The notes below the pieces were generated by a model. The model was not told where the DNA came from. It saw only the letters and a program-made list of their open reading frames with translations, and did not search any database. Of a stretch of 64,000 nucleotides of DNA, positions 40,159-50,503 are shown in pieces (within the stretch, counting starts at the first letter, position 1; every line of letters begins with the position of its first letter). The position numbers and the translations under genes were made by a program. Origin of the DNA: Pseudomonadales bacterium (GTDB lineage: Bacteria > Pseudomonadota > Gammaproteobacteria > Pseudomonadales > DT-91); NCBI GenBank assembly GCA_013215055.1, contig JABSRQ010000013.1, forward strand, positions 38,031 through 102,030. Reading direction: 5' to 3'.

Positions 40159-41658
40159 TTATTCTTCGCCTTCAAACCATGGTGCGCGTGCAGTCATAAT
40201 TAACGCAGCAGCTTTCTCTTGATCCAGGCCCTCAACAGTTTCTAACAAGTCATCTACAGCTTGCTCGGCCAAATCTTCCATAGTCACGATGCCATTACTG
40301 GCTAGTTGATAAGCTAATTGCTTATCCATACCTTCCATTGTCAACAGATCTTCCGCCGGTTCGTTAGAACCTAGCTTCTCTTCTTTTGCAATCGCCTGTG
40401 TTAACAAGGCATCTTTTGCTCTAGAGCGCAGCTCTTCGGCAATGTCCTCGTCAAATCCTTGAATATTCGCCATTTCTTCCAATGAAATATAGGCCACATC
40501 TTCTAAAGAAGTGAAACCTTCATCCACTAGCATCTCGGCTAAATCATCATCAACATCTAAAGCACCCAGGAAAACATCCAGAATCTGTCCAGATTCTGAC
40601 TGCTGCTTGGCCTGCCAATCTTCAACACTCATCACGTTAATACGCCAACCGGTTAAATCACTGGCTAAACGTACATTCTGCCCGGCTCTACCAATCGCCT
40701 GAGCCAAATCAGTTCCCACAACGGCAACATCCATCGCGTGCGTATCTTCATCAACAACAATAGACTCTACTTCAGCAGGGGCCATCGCATTGATAACTAG
40801 CTGAGCAGGGTTATCATCCCAAAGAATGATGTCTACTCGTTCGCTATTAAGCTCACCAGAAACAGCCTGTACCCTTGCACCACGCATACCTACACAGGCA
40901 CCTACGGGATCGATACGACCATCATTGGATTTCACCGCAATTTTTGCACGTGAACCTGGGTCTCTGGAAGCTGCCATAATTTCGATAACCTGTTCGGAAA
41001 TCTCTGGCACTTCAATCTTAAATAACTCAATCAGCATTTCAGGGCAGGAGCGGCTTAACATCAGCTGCGGGCCACGATTTTCAGGGTTGATATCTTTCAA
41101 TATCGCCCGAACTCTATCGCCCATACGGAAAATTTCTCTAGCGATAAGCTCTGACTTAGGCAATAACGCTTCTGCATTCCCGCCCAGATCAACAATAATA
41201 TTATCTCTAGTGACTTTCTTGATCGTGCCGTTCAGTAAATCACCTATACGGTGTTTATACTGTTCAACGACTTGTGCACGCTCTGCTTCACGTACTTTCT
41301 GCACCATAACCTGCTTCGCAGTTTGTGCAGCAATACGGCCAAAATCGACATTATCAATCTGCATCTCGTGGGTCTCGCCCACTTCCAGATCGATGCCAAA
41401 ATCGTCTTTGGCCTCACTGACATAAATCTGCACACCCAACTCAGCCATCTCATCATCAGACACAACGGTCCAACGACGGAAAGTTTCGTAATCGCCTGTA
41501 TGTCGATTAACCACAACGTATATGTCGGATTCTTCGTCATCAAAACGTTTTTTGGTTGCAGTTGCTAATGCTTCTTCTATTGCTTCATAAATAACGGCTT
41601 TTTCAACGCCCTTTTCATTTGAAACAGCTTCTGCAACTAATAGTATCTCTTTGCTCAT
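40159..41658 (-). CDS. nusA: Transcription termination/antitermination factor NusA
   Basis: NusA binds RNA polymerase and RNA and modulates pausing, termination and antitermination. The 499-residue protein has the N-terminal polymerase-binding domain, an S1 domain ([20 protein letters not shown]), two KH domains ([40 protein letters not shown]) and two C-terminal acidic helix-hairpin-helix repeats ([40 protein letters not shown]), the gammaproteobacterial layout. It is 19 bp downstream of rimP. Confidence 0.97.
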   Translation of the reverse strand: MSKEILLVAEAVSNEKGVEKAVIYEAIEEALATATKKRFDDEESDIYVVVNRHTGDYETFRRWTVVSDDEMAELGVQIYVSEAKDDFGIDLEVGETHEMQIDNVDFGRIAAQTAKQVMVQKVREAERAQVVEQYKHRIGDLLNGTIKKVTRDNIIVDLGGNAEALLPKSELIAREIFRMGDRVRAILKDINPENRGPQLMLSRSCPEMLIELFKIEVPEISEQVIEIMAASRDPGSRAKIAVKSNDGRIDPVGACVGMRGARVQAVSGELNSERVDIILWDDNPAQLVINAMAPAEVESIVVDEDTHAMDVAVVGTDLAQAIGRAGQNVRLASDLTGWRINVMSVEDWQAKQQSESGQILDVFLGALDVDDDLAEMLVDEGFTSLEDVAYISLEEMANIQGFDEDIAEELRSRAKDALLTQAIAKEEKLGSNEPAEDLLTMEGMDKQLAYQLASNGIVTMEDLAEQAVDDLLETVEGLDQEKAAALIMTARAPWFEGEE

Positions 41659-41677
41659 CTCACAGCCTCTTTAAGCA

Positions 41678-42130
41678 TTAATCCTTTGATACGACATTCG
41701 CTTTATCGATGGCATCAATAGGTAATATGAATTCTTCGTTATCAATACGAACAACCACATCTTCACCTTCCACCGCTGTTAATGTACCTGAAAATTTACG
41801 TCTACCATCAAAAGGTGCACGTAATTTAATTTCTACCCAACTATCTACGTATTTCTTGTAGTGATCCAATTTAAATAAAGGTCTATCCATGCCTGGAGAT
41901 GATACTTCCAGCGTATATTCTGTGCTGATAGGATCTTCCACATCTAAAATGCCAGAAACTTGATGACTCACCGCAACACAGTCATCAACCAGAATACCTT
42001 TATCTCTATCAATATAGACACGTAGCACCGAATGCTTACCTGCAGAGACAAGTTCCAAGCCCCACAACTCATAACCCAAGGCTAGCACCGAAGGCTCTAT
42101 AAGCTCTTGAATTTTATGAACATTCGCCAC
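41678..42130 (-). CDS. rimP: Ribosome maturation factor RimP
   Basis: RimP binds early 30S assembly intermediates. The chosen start is a GTG at 42130 ([10 protein letters not shown]), because GGAGA lies 9 nt before it and the family begins here; the ATG at 42172 would add a 14-residue stretch unlike RimP. The 150-residue product has the core motifs [44 protein letters not shown] and [20 protein letters not shown]. It heads the rimP-nusA-infB operon. Confidence 0.94.
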   Translation of the reverse strand: MANVHKIQELIEPSVLALGYELWGLELVSAGKHSVLRVYIDRDKGILVDDCVAVSHQVSGILDVEDPISTEYTLEVSSPGMDRPLFKLDHYKKYVDSWVEIKLRAPFDGRRKFSGTLTAVEGEDVVVRIDNEEFILPIDAIDKANVVSKD

Positions 42131-42321
42131 TAAACAAGTTCTCCAGAAACAAAAAATGGGCACTAGGCCCAATCAAAACAACCGCAACATCACATCAGTT
42201 ACGATCAAATTTTAATCCAGCGATTAGCAAAGCCATTGCGCTAGAAGACATTAAATCTTGGGCGGGATTATAGGTAGTCAGCCCCCGCGGGTCAATGCCA
42301 AAAGCCAATCTAATCCATATA

Positions 42322-42346
42322 AAAAAAGCGCCTATAGGCGCTTTTT
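42322..42346 (-). terminator. Terminator after tRNA-Leu
   Basis: AAAAGCGCC-TATA-GGCGCTTTTTTT on the minus strand lies 7 bp after the tRNA 3' end and stops the secG-tRNA transcript before rimP. The sequence is near-symmetrical, so it could work both ways. Confidence 0.88.
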
Positions 42347-42352
42347 ACTTTT

Positions 42353-42438
42353 TGGTGCCGAAGGCGGGACTTGAACCCGCACGAGCATAGCTCACCACCC
42401 CCTCAAGATGGCGTGTCTACCAATTCCACCACTTCGGC
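42353..42438 (-). tRNA. tRNA-Leu (anticodon GAG)
   Basis: The minus strand reads GCCGAAGTGGTGGAATTGGT in the acceptor and D arm, the anticodon arm CCATC-TTGAGGG-GGTGG with GAG in the loop, a long class II variable arm, GGGTTCAAGTCCC in the T arm and a genome-encoded CCA end. The total is 86 nt and it closely resembles E. coli leuU. It sits between secG and rimP, the conserved place in gammaproteobacteria. Confidence 0.97.
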
Positions 42439-42458
42439 TAAACTTTTATACTGAGGCT

Positions 42459-42854
42459 CTACTCCGGAACACTCTTTGCCTCTACAGCAGGAACATCAGC
42501 TGCATCTACAGAAGGTACATCAACAACATCAAGCACTGGGATTTCGTCATTAACTGGCACAGAAATAGCCTCAAGTGCCGGCACTTCAATTTGCATCTGA
42601 CCCAAACCTTCAGATTTTTGCTTGGCAAAATAACCCAAAGTTAAGCTCGTGGCGAAGAAGACAGCCGCTAAAATTGAGGTCCAACGGGTCAGCATATTGC
42701 CACCACCAGCCACACCTAATACCGTTTGAGAAGCACCACCACCAAAAGAGGCACCCGCTTCAGCACCCTTACCTTGCTGCAACATAATCAGACCTAAAAT
42801 TGCCAAGGCCACCAATACATGAATAATTAAAACCAGTTGTTCAGGCATGTTCAC
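42459..42854 (-). CDS. secG: Protein-export membrane protein SecG
   Basis: SecG is the accessory subunit of the SecYEG translocon. Two TM helices (LVLIIHVLVALAILGLIMLQ; RWTSILAAVFFATSLTLGYF) flank the conserved QQGKGAEAGASFGGGASQTV loop. At 131 residues it is longer than E. coli SecG (110). The extra C-terminal tail is acidic, with a repeated VP-dipeptide pattern (VPALEAISVPVND ... DVPSVDAADVP). It overlaps the tpiA start region by 4 bp and precedes the tRNA-Leu gene. Confidence 0.95.
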   Translation of the reverse strand: MNMPEQLVLIIHVLVALAILGLIMLQQGKGAEAGASFGGGASQTVLGVAGGGNMLTRWTSILAAVFFATSLTLGYFAKQKSEGLGQMQIEVPALEAISVPVNDEIPVLDVVDVPSVDAADVPAVEAKSVPE

Positions 42855-43612
42855 TCCGCCGCGTTACAAATTGCGCTAAATTCTTCAGCTTTTAATGATG
42901 CACCGCCTACCAGCGCACCGTCTATATCTTCCATAGCAAACAGTTCAGCCGCATTTGCCGCCTTTACACTGCCACCGTATAAAACTTGTAATTGTTCTGC
43001 TATCGCCGCATCGTGCTCGCTAAACAAGTCTCGAATCGCCGCATGTACATCTTGCGCCTGCTCGGCAGAAGCTGTTTTACCTGTACCAATTGCCCAGATC
43101 GGCTCATAAGCTACAACTGCATAATTAAATGCAGCAATACCAACCGCATCGATAACAGCTTTTAACTGCGCCGTTAACACGGCGATATAATCACCGCCTT
43201 CACGCTGCTCCAGGCTCTCACCAATGCACAAAACCGGCGTTAAACCTTGAGCCTGCGCCTGCTTAAATTTATTAGCCACTACCGCATCGGATTCAACATA
43301 ATATTCACGGCGCTCAGAGTGACCCACCAATACATATTTACAATCAAACTCAGCCAGCATCTTTGCCGACACCTCACCGGTATAGGCCCCCTGATCTACA
43401 GATTCAGCACAAATATTTTGCGCACCCAGCTGTATAACAGAATCAGCTATTTGCGCTTTCACCGCATCGATATAAAGCGCAGGAGGACAAACGGCGACCA
43501 CAGAATTAGATAATGACGAAGGCAATAATTCCAACAAGCCTGCTAACAGCTGCTCATTGCCTGAACGACTGCCGTGCATCTTCCAATTACCTATGACTAA
43601 ATTCTGTCGCAT
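42851..43612 (-). CDS. tpiA: Triosephosphate isomerase
   Basis: TpiA interconverts dihydroxyacetone phosphate and glyceraldehyde 3-phosphate. The 253-residue TIM barrel has the substrate lysine in GNWKMHG, the catalytic His in VLVGHSERREYY, the catalytic Glu in VAYEPIWAIGTGKTAS (with loop 6 included) and the phosphate-binding LYGGSVKAAN and GALVGGASL strands. Its location between glmM and secG is the Pseudomonas-type arrangement. Confidence 0.97.
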   Translation of the reverse strand: MRQNLVIGNWKMHGSRSGNEQLLAGLLELLPSSLSNSVVAVCPPALYIDAVKAQIADSVIQLGAQNICAESVDQGAYTGEVSAKMLAEFDCKYVLVGHSERREYYVESDAVVANKFKQAQAQGLTPVLCIGESLEQREGGDYIAVLTAQLKAVIDAVGIAAFNYAVVAYEPIWAIGTGKTASAEQAQDVHAAIRDLFSEHDAAIAEQLQVLYGGSVKAANAAELFAMEDIDGALVGGASLKAEEFSAICNAAE

Positions 43613-43691
43613 AATACCCCCTAAAAATGGCCGCCAATACTACCTAAAGCCTAATCAAACCACAAGCAGGCGACACTTATTGTTATGGTTA

Positions 43692-45035
43692 TTATTCACT
43701 GCCGGCTTTTTCAACAACCGCCGCCAAAGCCTCAACATGCTCAATAACCTGGGCTTCAGTTTCCGCCTCAACCATGACACGCACCACTGGCTCCGTACCT
43801 GAAGGCCGTAATAGCACACGCCCCTTATCACCTAAAGCTTTTTCTGCCACCGCACAGGCCTTCACAACATCGTCATGCACCGCAATGGCCTTCTTATCTT
43901 TGACCCGCACATTTATCATCTTCATCGGGAATTTTTTAACCCCCGCCAGAGCAGACTCCAAATCTTTACCACTGACCTTTAACGCCTGCAACAACTGCAA
44001 TGCCGCAACAATGCCATCACCCGTGGTTGTTACATCACCACAAATAATATGCCCGGATGACTCACCACCTAACGACCAACCTTGTTTATGCATTAAAGCC
44101 TTCACATAACGATCCCCAACATCAGCCCGGGCAAAACCCAAACCCAAGCCCTTGATAGCCAGTTCAACACCCATATTGGTCATTAATGTACCCACAACAC
44201 CGGTTTTATCTGAGCCACTGAATTGCGAGGCGATGATATATAACATTTCATCTCCATCAATCAGATTACCCATTTTATCGACAAACATGACTCTATCGCC
44301 GTCACCATCAAAGGCGATACCCATATCAGCTCGCACCTCTATCACCTTGGCCTGAAGCGCAGCTGGCGATGTAGAACCCACCGCCTCATTGATATTTAAG
44401 CCGTCAGGCTCTGTGCCGATAGCAATAATTTCAGCACCTAATTCACGAAATACATTCACCGCGATATGATAGGTCGCACCATGAGCGCAATCCAATACGA
44501 TGCGTAAACCTTTTAAGCTAAAGCTTAATGGCACGGTACTTTTACAATATTCTATATATCTACCTGCCGCATCATCGATACGATTCACCTTACCCAGGTG
44601 CTCTGAATCCACACAGGTTAACGATTTATCCAAATAGGATTCAATCGCCACTTCAGCAGCATCATCCAACTTCACCCCATCGGCGGAGAAAAATTTAATG
44701 CCATTATCATGATAGGGATTATGCGATGCCGAGATAACAATACCTGCCTGCGCATGAAAAGTACGGGTTAAATAGGCAATAGCCGGGGTTGGCATAGGCC
44801 CCAGTAATTTAACATCAACACCCGCAGCGACCAGCCCTGCCTGCAACGCAGATTCAAACATATAACCCGAGATACGTGTATCTTTACCGATAATGATCGT
44901 ATTAGTTTCACCGCTATTATTTTCGGCAAAATAACGCCCAACCGCCCACCCCAAATGCAACGCGAAATCCGGCGTAATAGGGTGCTCACCCACCAAACCA
45001 CGGATACCATCTGTTCCAAAATATTTTCTAGCCAT
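43692..45035 (-). CDS. glmM: Phosphoglucosamine mutase
   Basis: GlmM converts glucosamine 6-phosphate to glucosamine 1-phosphate for UDP-GlcNAc, feeding peptidoglycan and LPS. The 447-residue protein opens [20 protein letters not shown], has the phosphoserine site in [17 protein letters not shown], the Mg2+ loop [13 protein letters not shown], the sugar-binding [12 protein letters not shown], and the phosphate-binding [15 protein letters not shown]. It follows folP on the same strand, 40 bp away, as in most gammaproteobacteria. Confidence 0.97.
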   Translation of the reverse strand: MARKYFGTDGIRGLVGEHPITPDFALHLGWAVGRYFAENNSGETNTIIIGKDTRISGYMFESALQAGLVAAGVDVKLLGPMPTPAIAYLTRTFHAQAGIVISASHNPYHDNGIKFFSADGVKLDDAAEVAIESYLDKSLTCVDSEHLGKVNRIDDAAGRYIEYCKSTVPLSFSLKGLRIVLDCAHGATYHIAVNVFRELGAEIIAIGTEPDGLNINEAVGSTSPAALQAKVIEVRADMGIAFDGDGDRVMFVDKMGNLIDGDEMLYIIASQFSGSDKTGVVGTLMTNMGVELAIKGLGLGFARADVGDRYVKALMHKQGWSLGGESSGHIICGDVTTTGDGIVAALQLLQALKVSGKDLESALAGVKKFPMKMINVRVKDKKAIAVHDDVVKACAVAEKALGDKGRVLLRPSGTEPVVRVMVEAETEAQVIEHVEALAAVVEKAGSE

Positions 45036-45075
45036 TACAACATTCCATTCGAACTTATTTGTTAAGCTTAAGTTT

Positions 45076-45933
45076 TTAACACTTCACCGACATTACAGCT
45101 TCGGCCATTCTAACGGCATCCACCGTTTCTTGCACATCATGTACACGAATTATTTTTGCACCACGCTCAACTGCCATAACAGCCAAAGCCAAACTGGCCG
45201 GTAAACGTCGATCAACAGCACGATCTAGCACATGACCAATCATCGATTTTCGCGACAACCCCACCAGTAAAGGCAGGCCAAACTTCCCGATAGATTCCAG
45301 CTCAGCTAGCAAGGTTAAATTATGCTTAAGCGCCTTGCCAAAACCAAAGCCAGGATCCAGTAAGATTTTCTCTTTTGCTATGCCCGCTGCGACACAGGCC
45401 TGAATACGATTATCAAAAAAAGCCTTCACCTCGATTAAAATATCCTGATAAGCCGGATTATCCTGCATCGTCGCAGGCGCGCCCTGCATATGCATCAAAC
45501 AAACGGGTAAATCGGCCTTAGCGGCAGCCAACATCGCACCATCTCGCTGAAGAGCCCTGACATCATTAATAAGCCCCACTCCAGCTTCGCCCGCCTCACT
45601 GATGACCGCCGCAGTTGATGTGTCCACCGACACCACCACATCCAACTCTTTTTTAATGCACTCGATAACCGGTATAACTCTATCCAACTCCTGCTGCTCA
45701 GACACCGAGGCCGCGCCTGGGCGTGTAGACTCCCCACCCACGTCTAAAATCGTAGCGCCCTGACCCAACATCAATACCGCTTTTTCCAACACCAAATCCA
45801 GCGACAACCCAGCACGACCATGCAAGACGCCACCATCAGAGAAGGAATCTGGCGTAACATTTAATATACCCATCACCTGCACCAAAGACAGATCCAGATT
45901 TTTATCACCACAACGAAGAAAATGCTTATTCAT
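45076..45933 (-). CDS. folP: Dihydropteroate synthase
   Basis: FolP joins p-aminobenzoate to dihydropterin pyrophosphate in folate synthesis and is the target of sulfonamides. The 285-residue TIM barrel shows [16 protein letters not shown], the pterin/loop 2 motif [16 protein letters not shown], the SVDTS strand, [22 protein letters not shown] and [12 protein letters not shown]. All catalytic and pterin-binding motifs are in place. It lies between ftsH and glmM. Confidence 0.96.
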   Translation of the reverse strand: MNKHFLRCGDKNLDLSLVQVMGILNVTPDSFSDGGVLHGRAGLSLDLVLEKAVLMLGQGATILDVGGESTRPGAASVSEQQELDRVIPVIECIKKELDVVVSVDTSTAAVISEAGEAGVGLINDVRALQRDGAMLAAAKADLPVCLMHMQGAPATMQDNPAYQDILIEVKAFFDNRIQACVAAGIAKEKILLDPGFGFGKALKHNLTLLAELESIGKFGLPLLVGLSRKSMIGHVLDRAVDRRLPASLALAVMAVERGAKIIRVHDVQETVDAVRMAEAVMSVKC

Positions 45934-45958
45934 AAATGACTATCAAAGAGACTTAAAC

Positions 45959-45984
45959 AAAAAAAGCCGCCTAATGGCAGCTTA
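45959..45984 (-). terminator. Possible terminator between ftsH and folP
   Basis: GCTGCC-ATTA-GGCGGCTTTTTTT on the minus strand, a 6-bp stem with one T-G pair and a T-run, 18 bp after the ftsH stop. It probably attenuates read-through into folP-glmM. Confidence 0.65.
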
Positions 45985-46001
45985 TTAAAAACGAAAGGAA
46001 C

Positions 46002-47906
46002 TTAATGCTCTACAGCAGGATCTGCGACACCGGCATCATCACTTGAATCATCCGATTTTTTTTCTTCGTCGCCATCTTTAGCCGCTGGCGGCGCACCACC
46101 ATCCCAACCTTTAGGCGGACGCACTTCACGTCGATTCATTAAATCATCTACCTGGCCAGAATCCAGCGTCTCAAATTCCATCAACGCGCTCTTCATCGCA
46201 TGCAGAATATCTACATTATCCATCAGGATCTTTCTGGCCTTCTCATAACACTCATCGATAATCTTGCGCATTTCACTATCGATAATTTCACCGGTAGCTG
46301 AGGAAAACTCATCCTTGCCCATTTCATTTACGGTATACAATAGAGGCCCCAATACATCAGACAAACCCCAGCGTGTAATCATCGCCCTGACCATTTTAGT
46401 AGCATGCTCAATGTCACTCATAGCCCCGGTAGTCACACCATCAACACCCAAAATCATCTCTTCGGCAATACGCCCACCATATAGAGAACAGATACGGCCA
46501 ATCAAATAACGCTTGGATTCAGAGATTTTATCCTCTTCAGGCAGATACATCGTCACACCTAAAGCTCTACCCCTTGGGATAATCGTCACCTTATGAATAG
46601 GGTCATGCTCTGGCATCAACCAGCCAACAATCGCATGCCCTGATTCATGATAGGCCGTATTCTCTTTTTCCTTCTCCGACATCACCATAGACTTACGCTC
46701 CGCACCCATCATGATCTTATCGCGGGCTTTCTCCATCTCCTCCATCGCAACAACACGCTTATTGCCTTTGGCAGCAAACAGAGCAGCCTCATTAATTAAG
46801 TTGGCTAATTCAGCACCTGAAAAACCCGGTGTACCTCTGGCAAGCACCGATGCAACAACATCATCGGCCAGCGGCACTTTACGCATATGCACTTTTAAAA
46901 TTTGCTCTCTACCACGAATATCCGGTAAACCCACCACAACCTGCCTATCAAAACGCCCTGGTCGCAACAACGCTGTATCCAATACATCCGCACGGTTTGT
47001 TGCCGCGATAACGATGACACCGTCATTACTCTCAAAACCATCCATTTCTACCAACAACTGATTGAGTGTCTGCTCACGCTCATCATGACCACCACCCATA
47101 CCGCCGCCCCTATGGCGACCTACTGCATCAATTTCATCGATAAAGATAATGCAGGGGCTGTGTTTTTTGGCGGTTTCAAACATATCACGTACACGTGACG
47201 CACCTACACCGACAAACATCTCTACAAAATCAGAACCTGAAATAGCGAAAAAAGGCACTTTCGCCTCACCGGCTACGGCTTTTGCCAATAAAGTCTTACC
47301 GGTACCCGGAGGCCCTGTTAATAACAAACCACGTGGAATTTTCCCGCCCAAACGCTGATATTTCCCGGGGTCACGCAAGAAATCGACCACTTCCTGCACT
47401 TCCTCTTTAGCTTCATCACAGCCTGCCACATCACCAAACGTGGTTTTAATTTGATCTTCGGGTACCAAACGCGCCTTGGATTTACCAAACGACATTGGCC
47501 CACCTTTACCACCACCTGCGCCACCTTGCATTTGACGCATAAAAAACATAAACACGGCGATAATAATTAAAATCGGGAAACTGGCGACTAACAGCTGCAT
47601 CCAGATACTTTGTTTTTCAGGTTTCACACCCTCTACCGCAACATTATGCTCCAGCAGATCATTGATCAGCTGAGGATCTTCCAGCATAGGACGCACAACA
47701 TCAAAGCGCTCACCACTACTCATTACACCAATGATATCCTGCCCATTGATCTTCACCGACTGCACCCGACCTTGTTGCACAGACGCTACAAAATCACTGT
47801 AAGCCATAGCCGACTGATCTTTCACGGGTGAAAAATTAGCGAATATAGAAACCAGAATGACAGCGATGACCAGCCATAACAGCAGATTTTTTGCCATATC
47901 GTTCAA
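46002..47906 (-). CDS. ftsH: ATP-dependent zinc metalloprotease FtsH
   Basis: FtsH is the membrane AAA+ protease that removes damaged membrane proteins and regulators such as LpxC. The 634-residue protein has two N-terminal TM helices (~5-24 and ~105-122) around a periplasmic domain, then the AAA module with [13 protein letters not shown] (Walker A), [15 protein letters not shown] (Walker B) and the second region of homology ([15 protein letters not shown]). The protease domain carries the Zn motif HESGH. The start appears to be TTG at 47906 with GAGG 8 nt upstream; an ATG at 47897 is the alternative. It follows rlmE. Confidence 0.96.
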   Translation of the reverse strand: MNDMAKNLLLWLVIAVILVSIFANFSPVKDQSAMAYSDFVASVQQGRVQSVKINGQDIIGVMSSGERFDVVRPMLEDPQLINDLLEHNVAVEGVKPEKQSIWMQLLVASFPILIIIAVFMFFMRQMQGGAGGGKGGPMSFGKSKARLVPEDQIKTTFGDVAGCDEAKEEVQEVVDFLRDPGKYQRLGGKIPRGLLLTGPPGTGKTLLAKAVAGEAKVPFFAISGSDFVEMFVGVGASRVRDMFETAKKHSPCIIFIDEIDAVGRHRGGGMGGGHDEREQTLNQLLVEMDGFESNDGVIVIAATNRADVLDTALLRPGRFDRQVVVGLPDIRGREQILKVHMRKVPLADDVVASVLARGTPGFSGAELANLINEAALFAAKGNKRVVAMEEMEKARDKIMMGAERKSMVMSEKEKENTAYHESGHAIVGWLMPEHDPIHKVTIIPRGRALGVTMYLPEEDKISESKRYLIGRICSLYGGRIAEEMILGVDGVTTGAMSDIEHATKMVRAMITRWGLSDVLGPLLYTVNEMGKDEFSSATGEIIDSEMRKIIDECYEKARKILMDNVDILHAMKSALMEFETLDSGQVDDLMNRREVRPPKGWDGGAPPAAKDGDEEKKSDDSSDDAGVADPAVEH

Positions 47907-47982
47907 TGAAATATCCTCAACCGTTTAATACGATTATTTATCTAAATAAGTTTTAAATTCTGTATCTATAGTTTAGCAAAAG

Positions 47983-48603
47983 CTAGCCCTTAAAGCCCTT
48001 TGCCAGCAAATAAGTTTCTCGGGATCTGGCCCTGGATGATTCAGGTTTACGCGTAATAACCTTATCAAAGTCCTGCTTCAAGGCTGCCAAATATTCCTGA
48101 AAGCCCTCACCCTGAAAAACCTTGGTTAAAAACATACCGCCAGGCTTTAACACCTGCCTCGCCAAATCATGCGCCAACTCCACTAAATACATGGCCGCAG
48201 GTTGATCTACATCTTTTACCCCACTCATATTGGGGGCCATATCCGAAATTACAAGGTCTACCGGCTGATTATTTATCGCCGCCATTATTTCTTCAAAAAC
48301 CGCATCTTCGGTAAAATCACCCTGGATAAATTTCACATCGGGTAACGCATCCATGGGTAATATATCAGAAGCAATTAACCTGCCCCTGCCACCTATCACC
48401 CTAGAGGTCACCTGCGACCAACTGCCCGGCGCCGAGCCAAGATCGATCACTGTCATGCCAGGCTTAAGGATTTTATCCTTTTCATGGATTTCTAATAATT
48501 TAAAACAGGCACGCCCTCGATAACCCTGTTTTTTCGCCTCTTTGACATAATGATCGTCAAAATGCTCATCTAACCACCGATTACTACTCTTTGATCTTGC
48601 CAT
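47983..48603 (-). CDS. rlmE: 23S rRNA (uridine-2552-2'-O) methyltransferase RlmE
   Basis: RlmE (RrmJ/FtsJ) methylates U2552 in the 23S A-loop late in 50S assembly. The 206-residue protein has the N-terminal catalytic Lys region ([20 protein letters not shown]), the SAM site [14 protein letters not shown], the catalytic Asp in [12 protein letters not shown], the Lys in [13 protein letters not shown] and the Glu in [14 protein letters not shown] sequence ([13 protein letters not shown]). It is divergent from yhbY across a 71-bp promoter region and precedes ftsH, as in E. coli. Confidence 0.96.
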   Translation of the reverse strand: MARSKSSNRWLDEHFDDHYVKEAKKQGYRGRACFKLLEIHEKDKILKPGMTVIDLGSAPGSWSQVTSRVIGGRGRLIASDILPMDALPDVKFIQGDFTEDAVFEEIMAAINNQPVDLVISDMAPNMSGVKDVDQPAAMYLVELAHDLARQVLKPGGMFLTKVFQGEGFQEYLAALKQDFDKVITRKPESSRARSRETYLLAKGFKG

Positions 48604-48674
48604 GATTGATCTAACACACGATTTTAAAATTAATTTACGTTACAATTCGCCCTCAGAACAGAGGAATTGCCACT

Positions 48675-48983
48675 ATGGCGCTTGAGCAAAAAAAAATCAA
48701 ACAACTTCGTACAATTGGCCATCAGTTAAAGCCGGTTGTAATTGTCAGTGAAAATGGCCTAAGTGAAAATGTCGTTGCCGAATTAAACCGAGCTTTAGAT
48801 GATCACGAGCTGATCAAGGTTAAATTTGTCTTTGAAGATAGGGATGCCAAAAAAGCCGCCATTGAGAGCATGGCCAAGATACTAAAAGCCGACATCGTTC
48901 AATCTATTGGAAAAGTTGCGCTGGTTTATCGCCTGGCCAAACGCACCAATAAAAAACTATCTAATCTGCACCGTCCTATATAG
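48675..48983 (+). CDS. yhbY: YhbY/CRS1-type ribosome assembly RNA-binding protein
   Basis: YhbY is a small single-CRM-domain protein that binds pre-50S particles. The 102-residue product shows the family signature: IKQLRTIGHQLKPVVIVSEN, then GLSENVVAELNRALDDHELI, KVKF and the glycine-containing IGKVALVYRL strand. AGAGGAATT precedes the ATG. It is divergent from rlmE, its usual neighbour, and is followed 32 bp later by a beta-hydroxylase-like gene not normally found here. Confidence 0.93.
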   Translation: MALEQKKIKQLRTIGHQLKPVVIVSENGLSENVVAELNRALDDHELIKVKFVFEDRDAKKAAIESMAKILKADIVQSIGKVALVYRLAKRTNKKLSNLHRPI

Positions 48984-49015
48984 AACATTGCACCTTAGAG
49001 ATTAAAGGAGCCGCC

Positions 49016-49921
49016 ATGGCCATTATTATCAGCCTTTTAGGCCTATACATTTTCTGCGTCACATTTGTGCGCAGACGCTCGGCAAACCCATTCCCATTGA
49101 CGCGTCAACTCAGCGACTTTTCGACGTTTATGGTGCCCTTTAATCTACCGGCCTATTTTTTATCAAAGCTTCCAACCACCGCCACCGTAGATCCAAAACT
49201 TGCGCCCGAACTGGCGATCCTCAAAGATAATTGGGAAGTCATACGTGACGAGGCCTTAGCACTTTGGGAGCTAGGCCATATCGATGTAGGCGAGGACCTG
49301 CCCGGCAGCAGCTTCTATAGAGATAATCGCTGGAAGAGTTTCTACCTAAAACTCTACGACCACGACATTCCGTCAGCCAAAGCCATGGCCCCAAAAACCA
49401 TGGCCTTGATTGAACAGGTTCCAGGCATGAATCTGGCATTATTCGCCGTATTAATGCCAGGCAAACAAATCAACAAACATCAAGACCCGTTTGCCTATAC
49501 GTTACGTTACTCACTGGGATTAAGCACTCCCAATAGTGAAGACTGCTATATCAGCATCAACGACGAAAAACATACCTGGCGTGATGGCGAAGCGGTTTTA
49601 TTTGATGAAACCTATATGCACTACGCCACCAACAAAACCGACATGCCACGTATCATCTTGATGACTGATATCGATCGCCCATTAAAAATCCTGTGGGTAC
49701 AGAAATTTTATGCCGCCTTCGGCAGCTTTTTCAACGGCCTGTTTTTAGTCGATAACGTCGATCAAAGCATCAACGGTATTGGCAATAAACTGGGCAAAGG
49801 CTTAAACGCCTATAAAGCATTCTTAAAATCCTTTAAAAAGAAAAATAAACCTGCCTATATTGCCTCCAAGGTGATTATTATAGGTGGCTTATTACTTTGG
49901 ATTGCATCCAAAATCATCTAA
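49016..49921 (+). CDS. Aspartyl/asparaginyl beta-hydroxylase family protein (LpxO-like)
   Basis: The 301-residue protein has an N-terminal membrane helix (AIIISLLGLYIFCVTFV), an AspH-type Fe(II)/2-oxoglutarate dioxygenase domain and a C-terminal membrane helix (IIIGGLLLWIASKII). The iron facial triad is probably His-x-Asp in KQINKHQDPFAY and the His in FDETYMHYATN, with Arg in MPRIILMTD nearby for 2-oxoglutarate. Membrane-bound members include LpxO, which hydroxylates lipid A acyl chains. That substrate is plausible but unproven here. AAAGGAG precedes the ATG. It follows yhbY and faces greA across a terminator. Confidence 0.83.
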   Translation: MAIIISLLGLYIFCVTFVRRRSANPFPLTRQLSDFSTFMVPFNLPAYFLSKLPTTATVDPKLAPELAILKDNWEVIRDEALALWELGHIDVGEDLPGSSFYRDNRWKSFYLKLYDHDIPSAKAMAPKTMALIEQVPGMNLALFAVLMPGKQINKHQDPFAYTLRYSLGLSTPNSEDCYISINDEKHTWRDGEAVLFDETYMHYATNKTDMPRIILMTDIDRPLKILWVQKFYAAFGSFFNGLFLVDNVDQSINGIGNKLGKGLNAYKAFLKSFKKKNKPAYIASKVIIIGGLLLWIASKII

Positions 49922-49943
49922 GGTTTAAGCAAAAACAGACACA

Positions 49944-49981
49944 AAAAAAGGCAGACCCGCAATATGCAGGCCTGCCTTTTT
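49944..49981. terminator. Bidirectional intrinsic terminator
   Basis: AAAAGGCAG and CTGCCTTTT flank an inner GC-containing loop, forming a long stem with A/T runs on both sides between the converging hydroxylase-like and greA genes. Confidence 0.85.
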
Positions 49982-49999
49982 AATGACCAAAATAGCTCT

Positions 50000-50476
50000 T
50001 TAGATATATTTCACATCATCAATTTCATACACAATATCACCACCGGGTGCATTAACAACCACATCATCACCCGACTCTTTACCAATCAACGCCCTGGCAA
50101 TCGGCGAATTAATCGAAATCTTGCCGTTTTTCACATCCGCCTCATCATCACCCACCAACTGATAAGTGACGGTTTGCTCAGTATCCACATTCAATAAATC
50201 AACCGTGGTACCAAAGATAACCTTATCGGAAGCAGGCAACGCAGTGATATCAATCACCTGCGCCTCAGCCAGCTTACCTTCAATTTCCTGAATACGCCCC
50301 TCGCAGAAACCCTGCTCGTCTCTTGCCGCATGATATTCAGCATTCTCTTTCAGATCACCATGTGCACGTGCAACAGCAATATCCGCGATAATGCGAGGCC
50401 TAATCACAGTTTTTAATTCATCCAACTCAATACGCAGGGCTTTTTCACCGCCTACGGTCATAGGTACTCTAGCCAT
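50000..50476 (-). CDS. greA: Transcription elongation factor GreA
   Basis: GreA stimulates RNA polymerase to cleave the transcript in backtracked complexes. The 158-residue protein has the N-terminal coiled coil (AIDE-type tip [20 protein letters not shown], with the acidic residues that coordinate Mg2+) and the C-terminal FKBP-like domain ([30 protein letters not shown]). It lies 27 bp after carB, as in Pseudomonas. Confidence 0.96.
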   Translation of the reverse strand: MARVPMTVGGEKALRIELDELKTVIRPRIIADIAVARAHGDLKENAEYHAARDEQGFCEGRIQEIEGKLAEAQVIDITALPASDKVIFGTTVDLLNVDTEQTVTYQLVGDDEADVKNGKISINSPIARALIGKESGDDVVVNAPGGDIVYEIDDVKYI

Positions 50477-50503
50477 AATAGTTCCTCCCTCTTATGCGCC
50501 TAT

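Noticed and set aside
40826..41425. 199-codon plus-strand ORF opposite nusA
   Set aside because: It is a mirror of the nusA S1/KH coding frame, without RBS or recognisable domains.
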